Positions 56,307 to 64,000 of a stretch of DNA of 64,000 nucleotides are shown here, one piece after another. This stretch comes from PLOWO2-12-38-17 sp963709355 (GTDB lineage: Bacteria; Planctomycetota; Brocadiia; Brocadiales; Brocadiaceae), in NCBI GenBank assembly GCA_963709355.1, contig CAVPVY010000005.1:1240001-1304000 (forward strand), in the 5' to 3' direction. Within the stretch, counting starts at the first letter, position 1, and each line of letters opens with the position of its first letter. A model generated the notes under the pieces. That model was not told the origin of the DNA. It saw only the letters and a list, made by a program, of their open reading frames with translations, and ran no database searches. The translations under genes were made by a program, and so were the position numbers.

Positions 56307-57758
56307 TTACTCCAGATATAGAAATCCATTATGCTGCAACTGTTTATTATGAATCTTATCTCGTAATGCTTCTTCGTCCAGAGCAAACGAAGGGTTGATT
56401 TCAATTAAACCGACAATATTCCCATGGCAATCCATAGGAATAGAAACGCCTGCGCTGCGCAGCCATTTCCCGAACACATTTACCATGTCCCGTATGGCAG
56501 TATCCGGTGAGTCCTCGCCTTCCATATTTTTTATTGGTGAAAACTCTTCTTCACGGCTAACTTCCATAATCACACATTTCCCGGCATGTTTGAGCATATC
56601 AAAGATGAAGCATTCAAATTTAATCGCATTGTTTTTCTCAGGATTTATCATATTCCCGTGTTTATCAATGTATGGCACCTTTTTTATAGCGGCATGATAA
56701 GGCAGCATTTCTTCTCTTCTCTGGCATACCTTTTCAATGAAATCAATGCTAATCATGTGGATTGCAATATTTCCGGCATTATATTTTAATGAACCATCGT
56801 CATTTTTTGCATACATATCCTCCCGGCTCAGTTCACTATATTCTACTACCTGTAATTTGCCATCTACACATCCAACAATGCCCACTTTTTCTTCAGGATG
56901 CCGCTTTTTAACAACCTTTAATGACATATCAGCATCTTCCATCAGGTGATAACCAATAAAAACCGGGTCAGCAATCTTTGCCAACACATTATCAACCTGC
57001 TGATAAAAGATATGTTTGATACCGCGTATTTCCATATCATTCAAAATGCCTGCATCCTTAAGCGCCGTAATTAACCCACCATGACCATTGGGGCTTATTA
57101 CTATATTTGATTTAGAGTTCATTAATAATTTCCCATTAAGATCCAGCACAGGCATCATACCCTGAGTGAAAAAACGGATCTGTCCCGGGTTTATACCAAA
57201 ATAGTGATGAGTCTTAAAAAAATTCTGCGTAGGCAGGGAATTGGTATTGCTGGTCATAATATACCAGGGAATGTTAGTGTGGTATCTTTGCTGGATTGCG
57301 CGTATTTTCTCTGCATGGAGGTGAAAGATACTCTTCCCGCTGACAGGCGCTATGGGAATAGTTCCTTTTGGTCCGTTGCACCCTAATCTTGTGCCATCGC
57401 CACCCGCAACGGTTACAACGGCAATCTCCCCGTTCCGCAATGAACATTCGCCCATTTGCTTTGCAATCCGCACATTCTCCATCTCAGAAATAGTTTTTGG
57501 AATAGTTTTAACTTCCGGAGGGACTAATTTATATTTAGGTGTCTGTGCCGCTTTTCTTGCATAATTGTCGAATAACTTACTTGCGAATTTTAAATCAAGA
57601 GAACTTACCTGTTCCACAAGATGCATCTTTTCCTGAGAAGACAACTCATTCCACCATTTAAAGCATTGCCCTTGCACCTGTCTTACCACATAAGAGTTAC
57701 TTAGGTACCCTGTGAGATCTAATTTCTTTGTTTGTATTGCTTTGTCTAGACCTATCAT
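56307..57758 (-). CDS. UDP-N-acetylhexosamine pyrophosphorylase-like (UAP1 / UDPGP family)
   Basis: 483 residues from the ATG at 57758, which has GGGGAGAAAAT directly upstream; an in-frame ATG 30 bp earlier lacks such a site. VVTVAGGDGTRLGCNGPKGT is the nucleotidyl-transfer loop, KSIFHLHAEKI binds uridine, SPNGHGGLITAL and YQQVDNVLAKIADP are typical of eukaryote-type UAP1, and NAIKFECFIFDML closes the site. It makes UDP-GlcNAc or UDP-GalNAc (or UDP-glucose) from the sugar-1-phosphate and UTP. It supplies donors for the glycosyltransferases beside it, and an amino-sugar polymer would fit the deacetylase. Confidence 0.88.
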   Translation of the reverse strand: MIGLDKAIQTKKLDLTGYLSNSYVVRQVQGQCFKWWNELSSQEKMHLVEQVSSLDLKFASKLFDNYARKAAQTPKYKLVPPEVKTIPKTISEMENVRIAKQMGECSLRNGEIAVVTVAGGDGTRLGCNGPKGTIPIAPVSGKSIFHLHAEKIRAIQQRYHTNIPWYIMTSNTNSLPTQNFFKTHHYFGINPGQIRFFTQGMMPVLDLNGKLLMNSKSNIVISPNGHGGLITALKDAGILNDMEIRGIKHIFYQQVDNVLAKIADPVFIGYHLMEDADMSLKVVKKRHPEEKVGIVGCVDGKLQVVEYSELSREDMYAKNDDGSLKYNAGNIAIHMISIDFIEKVCQRREEMLPYHAAIKKVPYIDKHGNMINPEKNNAIKFECFIFDMLKHAGKCVIMEVSREEEFSPIKNMEGEDSPDTAIRDMVNVFGKWLRSAGVSIPMDCHGNIVGLIEINPSFALDEEALRDKIHNKQLQHNGFLYLE

Positions 57759-58271
57759 ATTTTCTCCCCAAAATACGATCAAATCCAACTAATCCCAATA
57801 CAATTATCACAAATACTACACAATACCGCTAAAATTATGGGAAAAACCCTGTCCATCAGTTGCGCCAGAATAATATGTGATAAGGCATATTGATAATACC
57901 AGTATGAAATTACCCGCCAGCTCAAGCGGAATAATGGAAAAAGCCAAAATACCCTTTTTAAGCATAGTGGCTCTGGCTGTGTATATATAAACCAAACCCA
58001 AAGAAAACATGGTGTTTTGTAAAATCAGATGGGCTCGTTACCCTCATCCAAAAGCATTACCGGCATAAAGTAAAAACCGTTACCTACACATCCTTGGATG
58101 AAGGTAAAGCCCCACATAAAACGTACTCATTTGATGCAAAACTTAGAAATTGTCAAAACAATAGTGGATGATTACTTAAATGTTAAATCTAAGCGACTCA
58201 AGAAAAAATTCGACGCCTGATTTTTAACAAAGTAATGCATCTAATAACTTTGGTTTTCGTAAATGCACCAC

Positions 58272-58502
58272 TTATGTAGCAGTTCTATTCATTTTCGACG
58301 TCATGTGGACTTTTATGTCCTTTTTATAACGTCTTTTTGCCATCCAGTGTCTTACACTGGCAAGCATCGCCCCACAAGCAGCAATTAACAGATAACCCAG
58401 AGGTTCTGACATTGAGCTTGGCTTTATCCCATCACCAGCAAACACGCTACTTATTGGAACTGAAACCAACATTATAAACGCTATCAATAATCCTACAAAC
58501 AT
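58272..58502 (-). CDS. small exported membrane protein with PEP-CTERM-like C-terminal signal
   Basis: 76 residues with a very good ribosome binding site (AGGAGGAAGGGG). A signal peptide (1-22, ending SSVFA) is followed by a short segment and then SEPLGYLLIAACGAMLASV, RHWMAKRRYKK. The order EP-like motif, hydrophobic helix, basic cluster recalls PEP-CTERM or related sorting tags, but a further 15 residues follow the basic cluster and no sortase gene is in the window. It could equally be a small two-helix membrane protein. It lies between the PilZ gene and the pyrophosphorylase gene. Confidence 0.55.
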   Translation of the reverse strand: MFVGLLIAFIMLVSVPISSVFAGDGIKPSSMSEPLGYLLIAACGAMLASVRHWMAKRRYKKDIKVHMTSKMNRTAT

Positions 58503-58702
58503 CTTTTCCCCTTCCTCCTATTAAAAATACAGATCTTCTTTAACAATTTCACTTTACCTATAAGGATAATTAACAAATTATCATTATCCGCTTATAAATT
58601 CATGAAACTTGCAAGAGTCTTTTACTACAGATTTAGAACCAAAAAGTCGCAAGTACTTTACACCTCCTTTCATAAAATTTTTTACATTGCTTTAAAATAT
58701 CC

Positions 58703-58999
58703 TTAGTATCCCAAAAATTGCAATCCTATCCTGAAAGAATTAAAAGGCATTGACCATCTCACCTCAGCGAAAACAGGTACAGTTGTGTCAACAATAGCTG
58801 GGAGCAGAACTTGTAAAACAGCGCCCTTTTCAAGAGGAAGTTCAGTAATTAAACCAAGCCCGTATTTGCTTATATCCACTCCACGTCCCACACACTGCAC
58901 ATCCGTTTTCTGTTTCGAATTAACCGCAGAAAGATGAAAATGAACTGGGAAATTAAAAGGTTTCCGCTCGCTATCTCTTTGTTCTGTCTCTTTCATCAT
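58703..58999 (-). CDS. PilZ-domain c-di-GMP receptor protein
   Basis: 98 residues, essentially one PilZ domain. RDSERKPF supplies the R-x3-R c-di-GMP motif and VDISKYGLGLI the D-x-S-x-x-G motif, so binding is expected. ALLPA-like strand pairs and the ending RIGLQFLGY are typical. AGGAGA lies upstream of the double ATG (58999). It is a cytosolic receptor that probably regulates a partner in the polysaccharide machinery by direct contact; the partner is unknown. An ATCCC...GGGAT element lies 67 bp before the start. Confidence 0.88.
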   Translation of the reverse strand: MMKETEQRDSERKPFNFPVHFHLSAVNSKQKTDVQCVGRGVDISKYGLGLITELPLEKGAVLQVLLPAIVDTTVPVFAEVRWSMPFNSFRIGLQFLGY

Positions 59000-59549
59000 A
59001 ATAAAATGTTCTCCTAATATTTCTCCGTACTGAATAAAATTAAATCATATTAATATTTTCATGTAAATCCCTCAAAAGTGGGATTACAAATTTAACTTTC
59101 AGAATTTTCACAATTTCAGTCGTAATACAACTTTAACGGATTTCCTAGAATGTATTTACACGACTGGCACTATATTACATATGACATATATTGTTATAGA
59201 TAATAGACAATCTCATTCTCGGACAACCTGTTTAGTTCGCATAGTATGTAAGTAAGCTGAAGTTTGCGCTACATTAAAAAAGTTGCCAAAGGCTAAAATC
59301 AATAATAAGAAATTCTAACTCTCCTTAATTCCAACGTTTACTGGTCTTGTATATATTCCATTAACGCCGCAACCCATCCTGTTTCCGACGAGGAGATTTA
59401 TAGTTTGGTTTCCTCTTTTCCGAAAGTGCCATATTTTACAAAATTATATTTTCAAATGCAAGAGGAAAAAATGTAAAGCTCTGCCCATAATAGTTTTGGG
59501 AAAAAACAGTGCTTTTCATTTTATTTTTTTAATATATTATTTAAAACAA
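59000..59549. other. intergenic region upstream of the PilZ gene
   Basis: About 550 bp without a gene apart from the ATCCC...GGGAT motif at 59066-59085. The remainder is AT-rich with no recognised element. Confidence 0.5.
59066..59085. promoter_or_regulatory. ATCCC...GGGAT inverted-repeat motif, site 2
   Basis: AATCCCTCAAAAGTGGGATT, a 20-bp inverted repeat, 67 bp upstream of the PilZ gene. It matches the sites at 12049-12066 and 63979-63998. Confidence 0.5.
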
Positions 59550-60300
59550 CCCCCTCTTTTGTTCCAAAACCACGATACATCGAGCCCACACTCATAGGAA
59601 TCCTGACCAACTCCTACCCATAATTGGCTGACCTGTTTTCTGCCTCCTAAATCTCTCCATGGACATCCACATTACACCAATCGGAAACCAGACCCCATCC
59701 TTTCATATTATCTAAATATCCTAACACGTCCAGGTTACGTTAAAAAATAGAGTTTCTATCAAATCCAGCAATCGGTTATCCTAAAACAAGTGAAAAGCAG
59801 CGGGATTATAATACGATGGATTCTGAGTAAGGCATGCATCCTTTTCATTGCCCCATAATCCTGACAACAGAAAAAGATGATTATCACTCGTCCGAACTGT
59901 CTCGTTATCTAAAATGTCATTAATTATCTGAATAGCCTTAGCCGCATACTTATCTTCCATCCGTCTGTACGAAGCTAATAGGAGTACAAAAGCATAATCA
60001 CAATCGGCGTATGATGCGTGCATCCAATCGCTTACCTCCACTACCCTCCCAATACCGCGCAAGGAAATTGTCTCCCTCTTTGTTTTTTCTGCTAAGGTGT
60101 TTTTCTGTCCAATAGTAGATCAAGTCAAACGTATCCATATCCTCCGTAAAGACAGAAAATAGTATGGCATATGCCTATCCTTCACATACCGTATCGAATC
60201 CATTTTCTGTCCTTTGTACGCATCCAACCAGCAGGATAAAGTTACTTTTATATGATTCCCACAAGGTTTCTAACTATTGTTCATGCCGCATCTGCATAGT
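59550..60300 (-). pseudogene. decayed GH8 glycoside hydrolase (BcsZ/endoglucanase type)
   Basis: In shifting frames the minus strand gives ESYKSNFI, ENGFDTVCEG followed by AYAILFSVFTEDMDTFDLI and YYWTEKHLSRKNKE, then SYADCDYAFVLLLASYRRME, VRTSDNHLFLLSGLWG, NPSYYNPAAFHLF, GLVSDWCNVDVHGE and MYRGFGTKEGVVL. These are the landmarks of GH8 endoglucanases, in their right order, including the position of the catalytic Glu (SEGQ in intact members, here CEG). At least five frame changes or stops are present. GH8 enzymes commonly trim the polymer made by the exopolysaccharide locus that encodes them; this one is dead. Confidence 0.82.
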
Positions 60301-61246
60301 AGAATACACCTAATATATATAATGGTTATTAAAAAAAATATTGTGCAAAAAATACGTTTCGCAAACAATACTTATGACTTCAAAAACGATAATTTATGAA
60401 AAACCTTGCAAATGGAATGAAGAGGATTTACGACTTCGATACATGGTCATTAGCACCTACACGGAACGTAGTCGAATCATATTCCGTAGGCTAGCGGGAT
60501 GGACATTGCGCTCCTGAAGACAGTGACAATCCTTATATATACAGAGGGGTTCTCCCTCGATCAAGAAGAAAAACTTACCCTGGGAGAGTTAGCCTCTTTA
60601 AAAGTGGCTTTTGATCGACCCAAATGGCGATACTGATAATGGGAAACGCTATATGGTATTTGGTACTCACGGACGTAAAACAGTAACCTCCAGCGATAAT
60701 GACCAATCTTAAGTTGTATAAAATACAACCGCCAACTGGACAGGATACAAATATTCTAATTCAATATTAAAACGGATGCAAAAAATAATAAAACAACAAA
60801 TCTCATGATTGCAGTTTTTGATGAATCCGTAAACCGAGACAAGCCATCAACCTGGATCAATTCTTACGATAAGAAGGTGGAACTTATCGATGGAATTTGG
60901 CAAACGGCAACAATACAACTCGACGGTGATTTTTATGACTGGCGTTATCCAGAGGGACAAATGGTTCGTTAGCACAACTCTATTTCAGCAAGATATCACA
61001 TACTGAGTTTGCACCTTGTTTAAACAGCAAAAATGCAACTGGATTAATTTATCCCGATAATCTTCGTTTAATTAAAGAGGACAAAAGCTAAAATAAATAT
61101 ACTACGCCGGGTACATTCTGCTACATAACAATCTTTTTTGAGCATTAATGCTTTCCCAGCCCCGCGCGAATAGATTCAATTTTGAAAGAATGTTATTCAG
61201 ATAGAAAATGTGTGTTGAAAAATTCTTAATCTCCGCCTTCTCTTGT
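60301..61246. other. gene-free region with decayed coding traces
   Basis: About 950 bp. Short plus-strand pieces look protein-like (GFSLDQEEKLTLGELASLKV; a 54-codon frame at about 60805-60969 with STWINSYDKKVELIDGIWQT) but are separated by stops and have no recognised family. They may be what is left of a secreted protein. No RNA gene was seen. Confidence 0.35.
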
Positions 61247-62881
61247 TTACAACCTTTTATAGATTACTTCTGGGATAACAAAAGTACGGTTATTTAGAAT
61301 AGTTCCTATTATGTTGGCTTTACTTTGTTCTAAAGGTGTAATTGCCGCTTTTATCACAGGATGCCTTGTTTTCCCTTCACTAACTACGAGCGCAATTCCG
61401 TCTGTAATTGAAGAAAGAATCCTCACGTTTTTAATAGCTCTCAAATTTGCGTAATCAATAAAAAGCAATTCAGACTTTTCTTTGGCTATATTAACTACAT
61501 CCCGCATCCTTGAGGAATTCAAGAGTGTGGTTGGGTTTAATAAGGTTTCGCCGGCAGGTAAAATTAATAGGTTTTCATTTATCTTCACCGTTGCCTGTTC
61601 AAGTGTAGCTTTTTCCTCAATAACATCTGCGAGGCCTGGTTTGCCGGGTATATTAAAGATCTTATACAGAGAAGGCGCCTGAAAATTTGCATCAACAATG
61701 AATATTTTATGATGTGCTTCCCGTGATAAGTATGTACCCAGATTAGCTATTAATCTTGAGCTCCCTTCCAAAGGCGAAAGCGCTGTTATTAAGATTGACT
61801 TTAGATTATTATCTTTCACCAGCAGATATATCTGATCTGCTAATGGTTGATATGCGTGCAGATTAATGCGTGTTTGTTTTGAATCTTTGCCATTGTGTAT
61901 AATTTTGGGAATAGCGCCTAAAACTGGTAAATTTAAAAACTTCTCCAGATCTTGTGGTGATTTGAATGTTTGGTCCACGTATTCAAATCCAAAGGCGAGT
62001 ATAACTCCTAAAAACAGGCTCATGCTGATGGCAAGCAGCAGAATAATACTTTTACTCTTTCCAGTAGGTTTATGGGGTACTTGTGCTTGTTCAATAATTT
62101 TGACACTAGCAGGCCCTATTGCTTCTATGGCGGGGAGTGTCTCCCCGGTAAGGTTTCTGTTCATCTTATCAATACCGTCTCTCAATTGCACTACAATTGG
62201 ATGCATTTCCCCATATTGTAGTTGAAGTTCAGCCATTTGCTGTTCAAGATCAAAAATAACATACGAGCGGCTTATCACATTGGCAATCGTTGCGGCCGCA
62301 TCGGGACTAAAGTCACTTACACTTATTGTAAATAAATCACTATTTGCTATTGTCTCAACTTTTATCTTACCTTTTAGACTTGCCACCGCCCACCGAACAG
62401 AATTTGCTTGTTCCTGCTCACTTTTTTCGATAGATGCTCTTTCGCCTGGATCTTCGTCCCGGGAAAGAGTCGCATACTCTTCGGTTAAAATATGTTCTGG
62501 CTCCGATTCTTTTTTCGACATTCTTTGTCTTAGATCTATTAACCACGCTTTAAGCGTAGAACAGAAATTCTTCTCATAGTCAATTGGACGCTCATAGAGT
62601 TTAAGTACCTTTACGGCACGCTCAATTACAGGATTTGAATTAACAATCTCGCTCTGAGTAAGATCTTGATAACCACTAAGCCTTAAATAATAAGGAGATT
62701 CAACCTTTTTTACTGCTGAGATGAGCATCTTAACCCGAGCCTCATACATTGGCGTCTTAAGTTCCAACCCAATGAGGACGCTTGTTGTTACCGTTATAAA
62801 TGATGTTATGATAACGGCCTTATGTCTGAATATAATTCTTATATAATCACGTAAGGTACTTCCTTGGAAATTTAAATCCAT
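61247..62881 (-). CDS. Wzc/GumC-like polysaccharide co-polymerase with degenerate BY-kinase domain
   Basis: 544 residues. A Wzz domain with two membrane helices (about 25-45 and 285-305) flanks a periplasmic helical region. The cytosolic part has the fold of bacterial tyrosine kinases: ILITALSPLEGSSRLIANLG occupies the Walker A position and KIFIVDANFQAPSLYKIF the Walker A' position. The P-loop lysine and following Ser/Thr are missing (GEGKST in active members, EGSSR here), and the C-terminus has one tyrosine instead of a tyrosine cluster. It probably controls chain length without kinase activity. Strong ribosome binding site (GGGGGGTGAT); starts nine bases after the Wza-like gene. Confidence 0.87.
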   Translation of the reverse strand: MDLNFQGSTLRDYIRIIFRHKAVIITSFITVTTSVLIGLELKTPMYEARVKMLISAVKKVESPYYLRLSGYQDLTQSEIVNSNPVIERAVKVLKLYERPIDYEKNFCSTLKAWLIDLRQRMSKKESEPEHILTEEYATLSRDEDPGERASIEKSEQEQANSVRWAVASLKGKIKVETIANSDLFTISVSDFSPDAAATIANVISRSYVIFDLEQQMAELQLQYGEMHPIVVQLRDGIDKMNRNLTGETLPAIEAIGPASVKIIEQAQVPHKPTGKSKSIILLLAISMSLFLGVILAFGFEYVDQTFKSPQDLEKFLNLPVLGAIPKIIHNGKDSKQTRINLHAYQPLADQIYLLVKDNNLKSILITALSPLEGSSRLIANLGTYLSREAHHKIFIVDANFQAPSLYKIFNIPGKPGLADVIEEKATLEQATVKINENLLILPAGETLLNPTTLLNSSRMRDVVNIAKEKSELLFIDYANLRAIKNVRILSSITDGIALVVSEGKTRHPVIKAAITPLEQSKANIIGTILNNRTFVIPEVIYKRL

Positions 62882-62890
62882 ATCACCCCC

Positions 62891-63742
62891 CTAAAGAATG
62901 CCTTCCGATACTATTACAACATCATCGGACTCTAAACGGATATCTTTACCAACTTCGCCCTTTACAGCACTTTTCATATCAACTTTGATATTTTCATATG
63001 CCACTTTACCAGAAACTGCCCGAAGGATCTTGACCCTGTCGGGAGAACCATATTTCGCGAAACCTCCCGCGATGGATATTGCCCTAATGACCGTCATATT
63101 ATCTTCAAGGGTATATTTGCCAGGTCTCGCAACTTCACCATATACAAAGAAATCTTTGCTGCGTTCAACAACTACTATGTCCTCGTCCTCTATGAGCATA
63201 TCGCAGTTCATATTACTTTCTGTTGTATTTTTAAGATCTAGATTGGTTTCCTTGTATTCGCCTACGCCTTTCTGTTTACGTCTGAGTTTTACCTTGCCAT
63301 AAAGACCGTCTGGAGTAATGCCACCAGCCGTTGAAATGGCTTTTAATACTGTCATATTACTCTCAAGGATATATCTTCCTGGACGTTGAACCTCGCCATA
63401 TACAAAATATTTCACACTCTCAAAAGTTGTCAAGGTCACAGACACAACTGGATACTTTATGTAACTGCTGGAAAGTCTTTTTGATATTTCTTTTTCAATA
63501 TCTGTCAAACTCAAACCCTTAACTTTGATGCTACCTATATAAGGAAAAGATATTGAACCATCTGATGTAACGGGCGTATTAGTCTTAAGTTCATCATGAT
63601 CAAGTACACTTATATTAAGCACATCACCTAAGCCAACCTTATATTGCAGTTGATCCTCCTTGGGTTCATCCGCATAACATAACGAGGATGTAATAAAGAT
63701 ACTAAGTAATATGAATAAAATTACAAAAATATTTTTATGCAT
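62891..63742 (-). CDS. wza: Wza-like polysaccharide export protein
   Basis: 283 residues. The signal peptide ends near SLCYADEP and the cysteine is not in a good lipobox, so cleavage by signal peptidase I is likely. A Poly_export domain (YKVGLGDVLNISVLDHDELK, DGSISFPYIGSIKVKGLS) is followed by two SLBB domains with the repeated VKYFVYGEVQRPGRYIL and DFFVYGEVARPGKYTLEDN. Oligomers form the periplasmic/outer-membrane channel that passes the polysaccharide out. AAAAGGGGGGAAAG precedes the ATG. It is co-transcribed with the Wzc-like gene. Confidence 0.92.
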   Translation of the reverse strand: MHKNIFVILFILLSIFITSSLCYADEPKEDQLQYKVGLGDVLNISVLDHDELKTNTPVTSDGSISFPYIGSIKVKGLSLTDIEKEISKRLSSSYIKYPVVSVTLTTFESVKYFVYGEVQRPGRYILESNMTVLKAISTAGGITPDGLYGKVKLRRKQKGVGEYKETNLDLKNTTESNMNCDMLIEDEDIVVVERSKDFFVYGEVARPGKYTLEDNMTVIRAISIAGGFAKYGSPDRVKILRAVSGKVAYENIKVDMKSAVKGEVGKDIRLESDDVVIVSEGIL

Positions 63743-63978
63743 CTTTCCCCCCTTTTAAATAGAACCCAAATTTTGCAATGGAACACAGATTAACTCAGAT
63801 AAGACAGATAAAATTAGATATAGACGCGCTACAGAGCGTCTCTACAATTGTCTGACTCACTCATTAGCTGAGATTACCTGTGATTATTTGTGTCGTTGAA
63901 AAATCAGTATAAATCAGCATTTCTCTGTGAACGACTACAATTATTAGGTATTTAATACCATTTTTATTTTTTCCAGTC
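63743..63978. repeat. upstream region of the Wza-like gene with dispersed repeats
   Basis: This leader holds ACACAGATTAACTCAGATAAG and TGTGATTATTTGTG words of the dispersed intergenic type, and a hairpin described at 63822-63842. It probably also contains the promoter of the wza-wzc operon. Confidence 0.45.
63822..63842. repeat. REP-like palindrome (AGACGC...GCGTCT)
   Basis: AGACGCGCTACAGAGCGTCT forms a six-base-pair or longer stem and is followed by CTACAATTG. The pattern matches short REP-like elements dispersed in many bacterial genomes. Confidence 0.5.
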
Positions 63979-63998
63979 AATCCCTCAAAGGTGGGATT
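63979..63998. promoter_or_regulatory. ATCCC...GGGAT inverted-repeat motif, site 3
   Basis: AATCCCTCAAAGGTGGGATT at the window edge, 237 bp upstream of the Wza-like gene. The adjoining ATACCATTTTTATTT is shared with site 1 at 12049. Confidence 0.5.
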
Positions 63999-64000
63999 AT

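Noticed and set aside
57816..58010. Minus-strand 64-residue hydrophobic frame
   Set aside because: No ribosome binding site and no recognised motif; the sequence is compatible with a random AT-rich frame or a remnant.

Overview
The window looks like part of the chromosome of an AT-rich Gram-negative bacterium. Wza-, Wzc-, Wzm- and Wzt-type export genes and an outer-membrane barrel imply two membranes. A eukaryote-type UDP-N-acetylhexosamine pyrophosphorylase, a sugar-transfer-associated ATP-grasp gene, large secreted repeat proteins and abundant dispersed palindromes would fit Planctomycetota, perhaps the anammox Brocadiales. That placement is inference; no marker gene here settles it.

Layout. 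Positions 1-4.8 kb lie on the + strand: a UbiD/UbiE quinone gene pair, tRNA-Gln(CUG), an IS66 remnant and a beta-barrel protein. From 4.86 kb to the end almost every gene is on the - strand and belongs to one large exopolysaccharide locus. In transcription order (right to left): Wza-like exporter and Wzc-like chain-length protein; a decayed GH8 glycanase; a PilZ protein; a small membrane protein; the nucleotide-sugar enzyme; a decayed PAS-GGDEF gene; five glycosyltransferase or O-antigen-ligase type genes with a CapK-like adenylase and a polysaccharide deacetylase; two secreted-protein genes, each behind a c-di-GMP-I riboswitch; a CDP-sugar cassette (RfbF, SDR, RfbC-like, SAF-domain oxidoreductase); a decayed TAT-exported GMC/gluconate-dehydrogenase-type oxidoreductase pair; a Wzm/Wzt exporter with a four-helix-bundle gene between its subunits; a QueC-like PP-loop protein; a second, frameshifted GMC oxidoreductase; an orphan DmsB/DmsC pair; an ATP-grasp, an acyltransferase and a FemAB/GNAT-like gene; a beta-lactamase-like/DUF5060 fusion; an asparagine-synthase-like gene; two glycosyltransferases; a nonsense-interrupted methyltransferase; and finally a 2146-residue secreted protein built from tandem 1287-bp repeats.

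How the genes work together (inference). The locus makes, modifies and exports an extracellular polysaccharide and encodes large secreted proteins that probably bind or trim it. Cyclic di-GMP appears to be the controlling signal: two class-I riboswitches with visible Shine-Dalgarno sequestering stems that covary between copies, one PilZ receptor, and the remains of a diguanylate cyclase. A GH115_C-like sugar-binding module is shared by the 2146-residue protein and the riboswitch-controlled propeller protein, so both may decorate the same matrix.

Decay is widespread: at least eight genes carry frameshifts, internal stops or truncation. Several lesions are one-base homopolymer differences, so sequencing error must be excluded before calling them true pseudogenes.
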